From contig CANGBC010000005.1 of assembly GCA_947452005.1 (NCBI GenBank), forward strand, positions 62,001 to 126,000: a stretch of 64,000 nucleotides of DNA, given 5' to 3'. This document shows positions 37,976 through 48,342 of this stretch, one piece after another; within the stretch, counting starts at the first letter, position 1, and each line of letters begins with the position of its first letter. Under the pieces are notes generated by a model, which saw nothing but the letters and a program-made list of their open reading frames with translations, ran no database searches and was not told the DNA's origin. This DNA is from Beijerinckiaceae bacterium. GTDB lineage: Bacteria; Pseudomonadota; Alphaproteobacteria; Rhizobiales; Beijerinckiaceae. A program made the position numbers and the translations under genes.

Positions 37976-39652
37976 ATGACTTCTATCCCTCGCCCGGCAC
38001 GCGCATGCGCAATCCCGCTGGCGGGACAAGCTGCCAAGCGCCTCATCGAAACATTGTCTTTTGCTGCCGCAGCACTCTCCCTTGTCATGCTCGCTCTTTT
38101 TGCCACGCCTCAGGCGCGCGCGCAGGGTGAATCCTCAGTCATCATCGGCCTGATCAGCGACAAATTCCCTGACACTGAGCGCGCTTTGAATGAGCTGCCC
38201 GCGTCTGGCTTGCCCACAGCGCCGCAAATTGTCGAAGCGCTGGCCGCCAATCGCCTCTATTTCAACGGACCTGCCCGCAAACTTTATTTCGCCGATGAAG
38301 CGGGCAAGATGTTTGACGCCGCCACGGGTGAGCCCGCTGACGTGATGGCCTCCGCGCTGAAGAAAGTGCGCATCAACAATGCCGTGCGTCGCTCGCTCGA
38401 TGCCGCGCGTGGCGCGCTCACCCTCATGTCGCCTGATCCTGACAAGCGCAAAGCGGCTGCCGACAGCGTCTTCAAATCCCGTGATGCAACGGCTCTGCCC
38501 TTGCTTGAAGCAGCACTTGCCAAAGAGACCCTCGCATCCACCCGCAAAATTCTTGAAGAAGCCCGCGCAGCGATCATCGCTGGCGATAGCGGCGCCAGTG
38601 ACGTTCAGCGCCTTGAAGCCATCGAGATCCTGAAAAGCCGTGGCGACCAGGACGCGGTCAGCGTGCTCACCACCATTGCCTCATGGAGCGAAGGCCGCGT
38701 GAAAGCCGCCGCTGATTCTGCCTCCTCTGTCATTCAGGCGAAACTCGCGCTTTGGCGCAATGTGCAGAACATCTGGTATGGCCTGTCACTCGGCTCCGTC
38801 CTGCTGCTGGCGGCCATCGGTCTGGCCATTACCTTTGGTGTGATGGGCATTATCAACATGGCCCATGGCGAAATGGTCATGCTGGGCGCTTACACCACGT
38901 TCGCCGTGCAGGAATGGGCGCGCACCAGCCACCCGGGCTTGCTGAATTACTCGCTGTTTATCGCGATCCCGCTGGCTTTTCTGGTGACCGCAGCCGTCGG
39001 CATTCTGATTGAACGCGTGGTCATCCGCTTTCTTTATGGCCGCCCGTTAGAAACTCTGCTGGCGACCTTTGGCATTTCACTGATCTTGCAACAGGCGGTG
39101 CGCACCATTTTTGGGGCCAACAACCGCGAAGTCTCGGCACCGTCTTTCATGGCGGGCTCATTTGATTTCGGTTCTCTGCAGATCGGCTATGGCCGCATGT
39201 GGATCATTGTCTTTGCGCTGGCCGTTTTCTTCGCCCTGCAGTTCGTGCTGCGCGCCACATCCTTTGGCTTGCGCATGCGCGCGGTGACCCAAAACCGCCG
39301 CATGGCGTCCTCCATGGGCATTGATACGAACCGCATTGATGCGCTGGCTTTCGGCCTTGGTTCTGGCATTGCCGGTATGGCGGGTGTCGCGCTGTCGCAG
39401 ATCGACAATGTCTCGCCCAATCTTGGCCAGAGCTACATTATCGATAGTTTCATGGTCGTGGTCTTTGGCGGTGTCGGCAATCTCTGGGGTACATTGCTTG
39501 GCGCTTTGACGCTAGGTGTGGCCAACAAATTTCTCGAGCCGATTGCCGGCGCTGTGCTCGGCAAGATTCTGCTCCTCGTCTTCATCATCCTGTTCATCCA
39601 GAAACGACCGCGCGGGCTCTTTGCCCTCAAAGGCCGCGCGGTGGAGGCATGA
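37976..39652 (+). CDS. urtB: Urea ABC transporter permease UrtB
   Basis: N-terminal secreted helical region then LGSVLLLAAIGLAITFGVMGIINMAHGEMVMLGAYTTF (LivH-like). Confidence 0.95.
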   Translation: MTSIPRPARACAIPLAGQAAKRLIETLSFAAAALSLVMLALFATPQARAQGESSVIIGLISDKFPDTERALNELPASGLPTAPQIVEALAANRLYFNGPARKLYFADEAGKMFDAATGEPADVMASALKKVRINNAVRRSLDAARGALTLMSPDPDKRKAAADSVFKSRDATALPLLEAALAKETLASTRKILEEARAAIIAGDSGASDVQRLEAIEILKSRGDQDAVSVLTTIASWSEGRVKAAADSASSVIQAKLALWRNVQNIWYGLSLGSVLLLAAIGLAITFGVMGIINMAHGEMVMLGAYTTFAVQEWARTSHPGLLNYSLFIAIPLAFLVTAAVGILIERVVIRFLYGRPLETLLATFGISLILQQAVRTIFGANNREVSAPSFMAGSFDFGSLQIGYGRMWIIVFALAVFFALQFVLRATSFGLRMRAVTQNRRMASSMGIDTNRIDALAFGLGSGIAGMAGVALSQIDNVSPNLGQSYIIDSFMVVVFGGVGNLWGTLLGALTLGVANKFLEPIAGAVLGKILLLVFIILFIQKRPRGLFALKGRAVEA

Positions 39653-40797
39653 TGATGGAAACCCGCAAGCCTCTCCTGCTCTCGCTCATTGACACACGCG
39701 GCGGCATTTTTCTGGGACTCGTGGCTGCGGCCACCCTTCTGGTGCCCGTGCTGGCCCTCATGGTGCCTGCCAATTCTGCTTTCGCGCTACCGCCCTATCT
39801 TGTCGCGCTGTTTGGCAAATATGTTTGCTATGCGCTGCTCTCCATCGCGCTGGATCTTGTGTGGGGTTATTGCGGCATTCTTTCGCTGGGCCATGGCGCT
39901 TTCTTTGCGCTGGGTGGTTATGCCATGGGCATGTATCTCATGCGCCAGATCGGCACGCGCGGCGTCTATGCGCATCCCGAATTGCCCGATTTCATGGTCT
40001 TTCTGAATATGAAGGAATTGCCGATCACCTGGTGGGGTTTTCAGAGCTTTCCCTATGCCATGCTGATGGTGCTGTTGATCCCCGGCCTGCTGGCCTTTGT
40101 CTTCGGCTTTCTCGCTTTCCGCTCACGCGTGACCGGCGTTTATCTCTCCATCATCACGCAAGCCATGACCTATGCGCTGCTGCTGGCCTTCTTCCGCAAT
40201 GACATGGGCTTTGGCGGCAACAATGGGCTGACCGATTTCAAAGACATTCTGGGCTTCAATGTGCAGGCGAAGGAAACGCGCGTCGCGCTATTTGTCGCCA
40301 GCACGCTGGCATTGGGCGCTGGCTATCTGATTGCGCGCGCCGTCACGCAATCGAAATTCGGCAAAGTGGTCATTGCCATTCGCGATGCGGAATCGCGCAC
40401 GCGCTTTCTGGGCTATCGGGTCGAGACCTATAAACTCTGCGTCTTCGTGCTCTCGGCCATGATGGCAGGTGTGGCGGGCGCGCTTTATGTGCCGCAAGTC
40501 GGCATTATCAATCCGGGCGAATTTGCGCCTGCCAATTCGATTGAAGCTGTCATCTGGGTGGCTGTGGGCGGACGCGGCACTTTGGTGGGTGCAGCGCTTG
40601 GCGCGATTATCGTCAATTGGGGCAAGACCTTCTTCACGGGCGCTCTGCCGGAATATTGGCTGTTTGCGCTGGGTGCACTGTTTGTGATCGTCACGCTTTT
40701 CCTGCCCAAAGGCGTGATTGGCGCGCTCGATCAATTCAAGGCGCGCCGACAGGCTGCCAAAAACAGCGGCGCTGCCGCGCCAACAGCGGCGGAGTGA
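39649..40797 (+). CDS. urtC: Urea ABC transporter permease UrtC
   Basis: LivM-like: LDLVWGYCGILSLGHGAFFALGGYAMGMYLMRQ; ATGA overlap with urtB. Confidence 0.95.
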   Translation: MMMETRKPLLLSLIDTRGGIFLGLVAAATLLVPVLALMVPANSAFALPPYLVALFGKYVCYALLSIALDLVWGYCGILSLGHGAFFALGGYAMGMYLMRQIGTRGVYAHPELPDFMVFLNMKELPITWWGFQSFPYAMLMVLLIPGLLAFVFGFLAFRSRVTGVYLSIITQAMTYALLLAFFRNDMGFGGNNGLTDFKDILGFNVQAKETRVALFVASTLALGAGYLIARAVTQSKFGKVVIAIRDAESRTRFLGYRVETYKLCVFVLSAMMAGVAGALYVPQVGIINPGEFAPANSIEAVIWVAVGGRGTLVGAALGAIIVNWGKTFFTGALPEYWLFALGALFVIVTLFLPKGVIGALDQFKARRQAAKNSGAAAPTAAE

Positions 40798-40802
40798 GCC
40801 TC

Positions 40803-41552
40803 ATGGATATCGCCAAGAACTCACTTCTCTATCTCGATGGCGTCAGCGTTTCTTTTGACGGTTATAAGGCGCTGCGCGGTCTCTCCCTCACACTCGCACC
40901 GGGCGAAATGCGCGCCATTATCGGCCCCAACGGCGCGGGCAAAACGACGATGATGGATATCATCACCGGCAAGACGCGGCCCGATGAAGGCGACGTGTTG
41001 TTCGGCGGCTCGTATGATCTGACCAAAATGGATGAGGCAGAAATTGCGGAACTGGGCATTGGCCGCAAGTTTCAAAAGCCGACTGTCTTTGAAAGCCACA
41101 CGGTCGATGACAACATCCTGCTCGCCTTGAAAGCGCCGCGCTCGGCGCTCGCCACTTTGTTTGGCAAGCCGTCTGCTGACACGCGCAACCGCATCGATCA
41201 GATTCTGGAGACCACAAAACTGAAAGATCATCGCTTCCGCTTGGCAGCCGATCTGTCGCACGGACAAAAGCAATGGCTCGAAATCGGCATGCTACTCGCA
41301 CAAGACCCAAAACTGCTTCTGGTTGACGAGCCGGTCGCTGGCATGACCGATGCCGAAACCGCCCAAACCGCAGAATTGCTGCGCGAGATTGCCATCGACC
41401 ATTCGGTCGTCGTTGTCGAACATGACATGAGCTTCGTGCGCGATCTCGGCGTTAAAGTCACCGTTTTGCACGAAGGCTCGGTGCTGGCCGAAGGGCCGCT
41501 TGATGTGGTCAGCGCAGATCCGCGCGTCATTGAAGTCTATTTGGGGCGCTAA
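40803..41552 (+). CDS. urtD: Urea ABC transporter ATP-binding protein UrtD
   Basis: GPNGAGKTTMMDIITGKTRPDEGDV ... LSHGQKQWLEIGMLLAQDPKLLLVDEPVAGMTDAE. Confidence 0.95.
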   Translation: MDIAKNSLLYLDGVSVSFDGYKALRGLSLTLAPGEMRAIIGPNGAGKTTMMDIITGKTRPDEGDVLFGGSYDLTKMDEAEIAELGIGRKFQKPTVFESHTVDDNILLALKAPRSALATLFGKPSADTRNRIDQILETTKLKDHRFRLAADLSHGQKQWLEIGMLLAQDPKLLLVDEPVAGMTDAETAQTAELLREIAIDHSVVVVEHDMSFVRDLGVKVTVLHEGSVLAEGPLDVVSADPRVIEVYLGR

Positions 41553-41555
41553 ACC

Positions 41556-42251
41556 ATGCTGGCCGTTGAATCCATCGATCTCTACTACGGCGCAGCGCAA
41601 GCGCTTCGCTCCGTCTCGCTCAATGCCAAGCCCGGCCGCGTGACCTGCGTGATGGGCCGCAATGGCGTGGGCAAGACTTCGCTCATGCGCGCCATCTGCG
41701 GGCACCAGAACATTGCGGGCGGGCGCATTATGTGGGAGGGCGAGGACGTTTCAAAACTCGCACCCCATGCTCGCGCCAAGCGCGGCATTGCCTTTGTGCC
41801 GCAGGGCCGCGAAATCTTTCCGCTGCTCACCGTGCGCGAAAATCTGGAGACCGGTTTTGCCGCTGCCAAACGCGCAGACCGCTATGTGCCAGATGAGATT
41901 TATGACCTCTTCCCCGTGCTGAAAGACATGCTGTGGCGGCGCGGCGGCGATCTGTCGGGTGGCCAGCAACAGCAGCTCGCCATTGGCCGCGCGCTGGTCA
42001 CGCGCCCGCGACTGCTGGTGCTGGATGAGCCGACGGAAGGCATCCAGCCCTCCATCATCAAGGATATTGGCCGCGCCATTGACTATCTGCGCCAGAAGGG
42101 CGACATGGCCATCGTGCTGGTCGAGCAATATTTTGAATTTGCGCGCGACCTGGCGGATGATTTCTGCGTCATGGATCGCGGTGCTGTCGTGATCTCGGGT
42201 GACAAATCCTCTATGGTGGAGAAAGATGTCCGCAGCCGCCTCTCCGTCTGA
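41556..42251 (+). CDS. urtE: Urea ABC transporter ATP-binding protein UrtE
   Basis: MLAVESIDLYYGAAQALRSVSL ... MGRNGVGKTSLMRAICG ... LSGGQQQQLAIGRALVTRPRLLVLDEPTEGIQPSII. Confidence 0.95.
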   Translation: MLAVESIDLYYGAAQALRSVSLNAKPGRVTCVMGRNGVGKTSLMRAICGHQNIAGGRIMWEGEDVSKLAPHARAKRGIAFVPQGREIFPLLTVRENLETGFAAAKRADRYVPDEIYDLFPVLKDMLWRRGGDLSGGQQQQLAIGRALVTRPRLLVLDEPTEGIQPSIIKDIGRAIDYLRQKGDMAIVLVEQYFEFARDLADDFCVMDRGAVVISGDKSSMVEKDVRSRLSV

Positions 42252-42274
42252 GCGGTGAGGTTCTTCTTTTCCAA

Positions 42275-43111
42275 GTGGTCCCCGTGAACGCGCCTTTTGT
42301 GACCCCTCATGTGCCGCAGACCGCGCGAGCGCGCGGTGCCATCCGTGCGCGTTTTTGCGCGCTCGATGGGCGCAGCGCTTTGGCCGACCTCTATGAAGCG
42401 GGCGGATTGCGCCTGCGTTTTCCGCGCAACGCACAAACTTGCGAGGCCGTGCTCGTCAATACGGGCGGCGGCATTATTGGTGGTGACCGGGCGGAGCTGG
42501 CCTTCGAGGTGGATGCGCATGCTGATGCGATGATCACCACGCAATCAGCTGAAAAAATCTATCGCGCACAAAATGTGCCTGCTGAAGTCGCGCTATCGCT
42601 GACAGCGGGCGCCGGCGCGCGGCTGGAATGGCTGCCGCAAGAAACCATTCTCTTTGAAGGCGCAAAGCTGAAGCGCTCGTTTTCTCTCGACATGGCAGAG
42701 GATGCGCGCGTGACGCTTCTCGAAGCCACGACTTTCGGGCGGCTTGCCATGGGTGAGGACGCCATCAACGGAATGCTGGCCGACACGTGGCGTCTGCGCC
42801 GTGGTGGCAAACTCATCTATGCTGACAATCTGCGCCTCGATGGCGCATTGGGTGCGACGCTCGACCACAAAACGTGCGGCGATGGCGCGCGCGGCACAGC
42901 GCTGTTTCTCCATATTGCACCTGACGCCGAGAGCCTGATCGATCTTGCGCGCGATCTTCTGGCCAATGCGCCATGCGCTTGGGGTGCCAGCGCGTGGAAC
43001 GGGCTGCTCGCCATTCGTCTCTTATCTGCGCAGCCTGAAAATATCCGGGCTGCACTTGTGCCTCTTCTTGAAACTTTGCGCGGCCGCCCTGGCCCGCGCG
43101 TCTGGCAATAG
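42275..43111 (+). CDS. ureD: Urease accessory protein UreD
   Basis: [39 protein letters not shown]; position directly before ureAB. Confidence 0.94.
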   Translation: MVPVNAPFVTPHVPQTARARGAIRARFCALDGRSALADLYEAGGLRLRFPRNAQTCEAVLVNTGGGIIGGDRAELAFEVDAHADAMITTQSAEKIYRAQNVPAEVALSLTAGAGARLEWLPQETILFEGAKLKRSFSLDMAEDARVTLLEATTFGRLAMGEDAINGMLADTWRLRRGGKLIYADNLRLDGALGATLDHKTCGDGARGTALFLHIAPDAESLIDLARDLLANAPCAWGASAWNGLLAIRLLSAQPENIRAALVPLLETLRGRPGPRVWQ

Positions 43112-43125
43112 GGAGTTTTGTTCCC

Positions 43126-43746
43126 ATGAATCTGACACCACGTGAAAAAGACAAATTGCTGATTGCGCTGGCCGCCATGGTGGCGCGCAACCGCCTGGAG
43201 CGTGGCGTTAAGCTCAATCATCCCGAAGCGATCGCGCTCATTACCGACTTTGTCGTCGAAGGCGCGCGCGATGGGCGCAGCGTGGCCGACCTCATGGAAG
43301 CGGGCGCGCATGTCGTCACCGCCGACATGGTGATGGAAGGCATTGCCGAGATGATTCACGATGTGCAGGTGGAAGCAACCTTCCCCGACGGCACGAAACT
43401 CGTGACTGTGCATGAGCCAATCCGCGGCTCGGCCTCAAAGGATATTCCCGGCGCTGTCTTTGCAGGCGCGGGTGACGTCTTGATGAATGAAGGCCGCGAG
43501 ACGGTGACGCTGAAAGTGTCGAACACCGGCGACCGACCCATTCAGGTCGGCTCGCATTACCATTTCTTCGAGACCAATCCGGGCTTGTCTTTCGATCGCG
43601 CCAAGGCGCGTGGAATGCGGCTTGATATTCCAGCCGGCACAGCCGTGCGCTTTGAACCGGGACAAACGCGTGATGTTCAACTCGTCGCGCTGTCAGGAAA
43701 CCGCGAAGTCTACGGATTGCGCGGCGAGATCATGGGCAAACTTTAA
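43126..43746 (+). CDS. ureAB: Fused urease gamma-beta subunit (UreA-UreB)
   Basis: [39 protein letters not shown] (gamma) joined in frame to [51 protein letters not shown] (beta). Confidence 0.95.
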   Translation: MNLTPREKDKLLIALAAMVARNRLERGVKLNHPEAIALITDFVVEGARDGRSVADLMEAGAHVVTADMVMEGIAEMIHDVQVEATFPDGTKLVTVHEPIRGSASKDIPGAVFAGAGDVLMNEGRETVTLKVSNTGDRPIQVGSHYHFFETNPGLSFDRAKARGMRLDIPAGTAVRFEPGQTRDVQLVALSGNREVYGLRGEIMGKL

Positions 43747-43761
43747 GAGGGAGATGACAAG

Positions 43762-45474
43762 ATGACAACGAAACTCTCCCGCGCTGCTTATGCAGACATG
43801 TTCGGCCCCACAACCGGCGACAAGGTGCGTTTGGCCGACACAACGCTTGTGATCGAGATCGAGAAAGATTTCACCATCTATGGTGAAGAAGTGAAATTTG
43901 GCGGCGGCAAAGTGATCCGTGATGGCATGGGCCAGTCGCAAGTGTCGCGTGCCGATGGCGCGGTCGATACAGTCATCACCAATGCCGTGGTCATCGACCA
44001 TTGGGGCATTGTGAAATGCGATGTTGGCCTGCGCGACGGGCGCATTTTTAAACTTGGCAAGGCGGGCAATCCGGAAATCCAGCCGGGCGTTGATATTATC
44101 ATTGGCCCGGGCACGGAAGTGATTGCAGGTGAGGGCAAGATTCTCACCGCTGGCGGGTTCGACACGCATATCCATTTCATCTGTCCGCAGCAGATTGAAG
44201 AAGCGCTGATGTCAGGCGTCACCTCCATGCTGGGTGGCGGCACGGGGCCTGCCACAGGAACCTTTGCGACAACTTGCACGCCCGGCCCCTGGCACATTGC
44301 GCGCATGATTGAAGCGTCAGATTCCTTCCCGATGAATCTGGGCTTTGCCGCCAAAGGCAATGCGGCGACACCCAAGGGCTTGATCGAACAGATTGAGGCA
44401 GGCGCTTGCGCCATGAAGCTGCACGAGGACTGGGGCACCACGCCTGCTGCGATCGACAATTGCCTGTCGGTGGCTGACGACCATGACGTGCAGGTGATGA
44501 TCCACACCGACACGCTGAATGAATCAGGCTTTGTCGAAGACACGATCAAGGCTTTTAAGGGCCGCACCATTCACGCCTTCCATACGGAAGGTGCAGGCGG
44601 GGGACACGCGCCCGACATTATGCGCGTGGCGGAACTTGAAAACGTGCTGCCGTCATCCACCAACCCGACGCGGCCTTTCACCAAGAATACGCTGGATGAG
44701 CATCTCGACATGTTGATGGTGTGCCACCATCTCGACTCGTCCATCCCTGAAGATCTGGCATTTGCTGAAAGCCGCATCCGCAAGGAGACCATCGCGGCGG
44801 AAGACATTCTGCATGATCTGGGCGCACTCTCGATGATGAGTTCGGATTCGCAGGCCATGGGCCGCGTGGGCGAGGTCATCATCCGCACCTGGCAGACCGC
44901 CGACAAGATGAAGCGCCAGCGCGGGCCCCTGCCTGAAGACAGGGGCGACAATGATAATGCGCGCGTGAAGCGCTATATTGCGAAATACACGATCAACCCG
45001 GCCATTGCCCATGGCGTGTCGCGCCATATTGGTTCGGTGGAAACGGGCAAATTGGCTGATCTGGTTTTGTGGACGCCCGCTTTCTTTGGTGTGAAGCCCG
45101 ACCTCATCATCAAGGGCGGCATGATTGCAGCAGCACCCATGGGTGACCCGAATGCCTCGATCCCCACACCGCAGCCGGTCCATTATCGCCCCATGTTTGG
45201 CTCTTACGGCGCCGCTGTTTCACGCACATCCATGACCTTTGTCTCGCAATTGTCGCTCGACAAGGGCATTGCGACGAACCTGCGCGTCAGCAAGCAGATG
45301 GTTGCCGTGCAGGACACACGCAAGCAGATTTCGAAAAAGAGCATGATCCATAATGGCGCGACACCGAAGCTGCGGATTGATCCGGAGACTTATGCGGTGA
45401 CGGCTGATGGCGTGCTGCTGACTTGCGAACCCGCCTCGGTTCTGCCGATGGCGCAACGCTATTTCATGTTCTGA
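43762..45474 (+). CDS. ureC: Urease alpha subunit
   Basis: [45 protein letters not shown] ... [19 protein letters not shown] ... [13 protein letters not shown]. Confidence 0.98.
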   Translation: MTTKLSRAAYADMFGPTTGDKVRLADTTLVIEIEKDFTIYGEEVKFGGGKVIRDGMGQSQVSRADGAVDTVITNAVVIDHWGIVKCDVGLRDGRIFKLGKAGNPEIQPGVDIIIGPGTEVIAGEGKILTAGGFDTHIHFICPQQIEEALMSGVTSMLGGGTGPATGTFATTCTPGPWHIARMIEASDSFPMNLGFAAKGNAATPKGLIEQIEAGACAMKLHEDWGTTPAAIDNCLSVADDHDVQVMIHTDTLNESGFVEDTIKAFKGRTIHAFHTEGAGGGHAPDIMRVAELENVLPSSTNPTRPFTKNTLDEHLDMLMVCHHLDSSIPEDLAFAESRIRKETIAAEDILHDLGALSMMSSDSQAMGRVGEVIIRTWQTADKMKRQRGPLPEDRGDNDNARVKRYIAKYTINPAIAHGVSRHIGSVETGKLADLVLWTPAFFGVKPDLIIKGGMIAAAPMGDPNASIPTPQPVHYRPMFGSYGAAVSRTSMTFVSQLSLDKGIATNLRVSKQMVAVQDTRKQISKKSMIHNGATPKLRIDPETYAVTADGVLLTCEPASVLPMAQRYFMF

Positions 45475-45484
45475 GGAAGCCAAT

Positions 45485-46015
45485 ATGATCCGCGCTGGAA
45501 AAATCCTGGCCCAAGCCGCAGGCAAAAATGCCTGCGCTGATACTGTTCTGCTCGATTCCACGGAGCGCCATCGCCGCCGTGCGACCATGATTTGCGTGCG
45601 GGGCCTCGAGTTTCTGCTCGATCTGCCAGAAGCCATTATGCTGCGCACGGGCGATGCGATTATGCTCGACGATGGCCGCTTGATCGAAGTGCTCGGCAAG
45701 CCGGAGCCTTTGGCTGAAATTCGCTGCGGTAGCCCGCGCGAGCTTGCCAATGTGTGCTGGCATCTTGGCAACCGCCATCTGCCCGTTCAGATTTTCGACA
45801 ATCGCGTGCGCATCCGCCGTGACCATGTGATCGAAGACATGGTGCGCGGGCTTGGTGCCAAAGTTGCGCTGATTGAAGCCGCTTTTGACCCGGAAGGTGG
45901 CGCTTATGCGCAGCCCGAGCACGGGCATGAGCATCACGATCATGGCCACGATCACAAGCATGATGATGATTGTGGTTGCGGACATGACCATCATCACGGC
46001 CATAAACATGGCTGA
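45485..46015 (+). CDS. ureE: Urease accessory protein UreE with His-rich C-terminus
   Basis: UreE-like body ([41 protein letters not shown]) and tail [33 protein letters not shown]. Confidence 0.95.
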   Translation: MIRAGKILAQAAGKNACADTVLLDSTERHRRRATMICVRGLEFLLDLPEAIMLRTGDAIMLDDGRLIEVLGKPEPLAEIRCGSPRELANVCWHLGNRHLPVQIFDNRVRIRRDHVIEDMVRGLGAKVALIEAAFDPEGGAYAQPEHGHEHHDHGHDHKHDDDCGCGHDHHHGHKHG

Positions 46016-46670
46016 TAGCGCGCATCTGCCACTCGCCATCTGGCTGTCGCCGGCTTTTCCTGTCGGCGCCTTTGCCTATAGCCACGGCCTCGAATGGGCC
46101 GTGGAATGTGGTGACGTGCATGATGCTGCAAGCTTGAGCGCATGGATCCATGATCTTTTGCTGCTTGGCTCCGGGCGCAATGATGCTGTGCTGGTGGCCG
46201 CCAGCCACAGCAGCGCACGCGATGCAAAGGCTTTGGCCGAAATCAACGAGCTCGCGCTGGCACTTGCACCGTCCCGCGAGCGGCATCTGGAAACAGCGCA
46301 GCAAGGCACGGCTTTTGTGACAGCGATGCGCACCAGCTGGCCCTGCGCAGCGCTGGATGCACTCAATGGCGCGACGGCCTATCCGGTGGCGCTGGGTGCG
46401 GCGGCAGGCGCGCATGATCTGCCACTCGCCGCCACGCTTGAACATTTTCTGCTCGCCTTCACGGCCAATCTTGTGTCGGCGGCCGTGCGCCTTGGCCCCA
46501 TTGGCCAGACTGATGGCCAGCGTGTCACAGCAGGTGCACTTCCCGCTATTCAAGAGACAGCGCGTTTTGCTGTGTCGTCCACATTGGATGATCTGGGCTC
46601 AGCCACCATCCGCGCTGATCTGTTTTCCATGCAACATGAAACCCAATATTCGAGGCTCTTTCGCTCATGA
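46008..46670 (+). CDS. ureF: Urease accessory protein UreF
   Basis: [40 protein letters not shown] at 46008 overlaps ureE by 8 nt. Confidence 0.94.
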   Translation: MADSAHLPLAIWLSPAFPVGAFAYSHGLEWAVECGDVHDAASLSAWIHDLLLLGSGRNDAVLVAASHSSARDAKALAEINELALALAPSRERHLETAQQGTAFVTAMRTSWPCAALDALNGATAYPVALGAAAGAHDLPLAATLEHFLLAFTANLVSAAVRLGPIGQTDGQRVTAGALPAIQETARFAVSSTLDDLGSATIRADLFSMQHETQYSRLFRS

Positions 46671-47305
46671 CCTCTTCGCACAACGGCCCACTTCGCGTTG
46701 GTATTGGTGGCCCGGTCGGCTCTGGTAAAACCGCGCTCATGGAAAATCTCTGTAAAGCGCTGCGCGAGACTTACGACATCGCCGCCATTACCAATGACAT
46801 TTACACGAAAGAAGATGCGCGCCTGTTGACGGTCGCTGGCGCTCTCACGCCTGATCGCATCATGGGTGTGGAGACGGGCGGCTGCCCGCATACCGCCATT
46901 CGCGAAGATGCATCCGCCAATCTGGCGGCTGTGTCTGATATGAGCAAAAGATTCCCCGGCCTCGAAATCATTCTAATTGAATCGGGTGGCGATAATCTGG
47001 CTGCTACGTTTTCGCCGGAACTCGCTGACCTGACGATTTATGTGATCGACGTGTCGGGAGGCGAAAAAATTCCACGCAAAGGTGGCCCGGGTATTACGCG
47101 CTCGGATTTGCTGGTCATCAACAAGATCGATCTGGCGCCTTATGTGGGCGCGTCGCTCGATGTGATGGACGCGGATACGAAGCGCATGCGCGGCGAGCGG
47201 CCTTATGTCTTCTCCAATATGAAGACCAAGCAAGGCTTGCAGCCGATCATGAATTTCATTGCCAAGCGTGGCGGCCTGCCTGTACGTGCGCCTGTGACAG
47301 CGTAA
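46667..47305 (+). CDS. ureG: Urease accessory GTPase UreG
   Basis: [47 protein letters not shown] ... [15 protein letters not shown]. Confidence 0.98.
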   Translation: MTSSHNGPLRVGIGGPVGSGKTALMENLCKALRETYDIAAITNDIYTKEDARLLTVAGALTPDRIMGVETGGCPHTAIREDASANLAAVSDMSKRFPGLEIILIESGGDNLAATFSPELADLTIYVIDVSGGEKIPRKGGPGITRSDLLVINKIDLAPYVGASLDVMDADTKRMRGERPYVFSNMKTKQGLQPIMNFIAKRGGLPVRAPVTA

Positions 47306-47355
47306 GTTGCGTGCCGTCCCCTGAGAGGGCATGATGCGCCCCTCAGGAGAATCTC

Positions 47356-48339
47356 ATGACGTCCAAGCTCGACCAGCTCAAATCCATGACCACGATTGTC
47401 GCCGATACGGGTGACATGGATTCCATTCGCGCGTTTCAGCCCACTGATTGCACCACCAATCCGACGCTGATTCTCAAAGCGGCGCAGATGGAGGCCTATA
47501 AGCATCTGGTCGATGAAGCGATCGAGTGGGGCCAAAGCCATCGCGCGGTCACCAGCCAAGTCACAGATCGTCTCGCCGTCAATTTTGGTGCCGAGCTTGC
47601 CAAGATCGTGCCGGGTCGCGTCTCAACCGAGGTCGATGCCGATCTGTCTTTTGACATCGAGGGCATGGTCGCCAAGGGTCGCGCCATTATCGCTGATTAT
47701 GAATCACGCGGCGTGGCGCGCGGGCGTGTGCTGATCAAGCTGGCGACAACATGGGAGGGCATTCGCGCATGCGAAATTTTGCAGCGCGAGGGCATCGATT
47801 GCAACATGACGCTGCTGTTTGGGCTGCCGCAGGCAATTGCTGCCGCTGAGGCTGGCGCGTTTCTGATCTCGCCATTCGTCGGGCGCATTCTTGACTGGCA
47901 TGTGAAGGCGAGCGGCAAGACATTTGGCCCCGAGGAAGATCCCGGCGTTTTGTCTGTGCGCAATATTTTTGCCTATTACAAAGCGCATGGCATCAAGACT
48001 GTCGTCATGGGCGCCTCATTCCGCTCCATGGGTGAAATTGAAGCGCTGGCAGGTTGCGACCGCCTGACAATTGCGCCGGCACTGCTCGACGAACTGAAGA
48101 AGAGCGAAGGCACGCTCACGCTCAAGCTTGATGCAGCTCAGGCGGCCAAAACGGCCCCTGCCAAAATGTCTCTTGATGAAAAGACATTCCGCTTTCTGCT
48201 GAATGAAGATCCGATGGCGACAGAAAAGCTCGCCGAGGGCATTCGCCTTTTCACGAAGGATTTACGCTCGTTGCGCGAGATGGTGGCGGAGCGGCTTGAA
48301 AACGCTATTGCCGCCGGGCAAGCCGGGCCCCTACCATAA
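47356..48339 (+). CDS. tal: Transaldolase
   Basis: [43 protein letters not shown] ... [30 protein letters not shown] ... [11 protein letters not shown]. Confidence 0.95.
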   Translation: MTSKLDQLKSMTTIVADTGDMDSIRAFQPTDCTTNPTLILKAAQMEAYKHLVDEAIEWGQSHRAVTSQVTDRLAVNFGAELAKIVPGRVSTEVDADLSFDIEGMVAKGRAIIADYESRGVARGRVLIKLATTWEGIRACEILQREGIDCNMTLLFGLPQAIAAAEAGAFLISPFVGRILDWHVKASGKTFGPEEDPGVLSVRNIFAYYKAHGIKTVVMGASFRSMGEIEALAGCDRLTIAPALLDELKKSEGTLTLKLDAAQAAKTAPAKMSLDEKTFRFLLNEDPMATEKLAEGIRLFTKDLRSLREMVAERLENAIAAGQAGPLP

Positions 48340-48342
48340 AGC

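Noticed and set aside
37976-38740. Long N-terminal domain of UrtB as a novel fusion
   Set aside because: A secreted helical N-terminal extension is, to my knowledge, normal for UrtB proteins.
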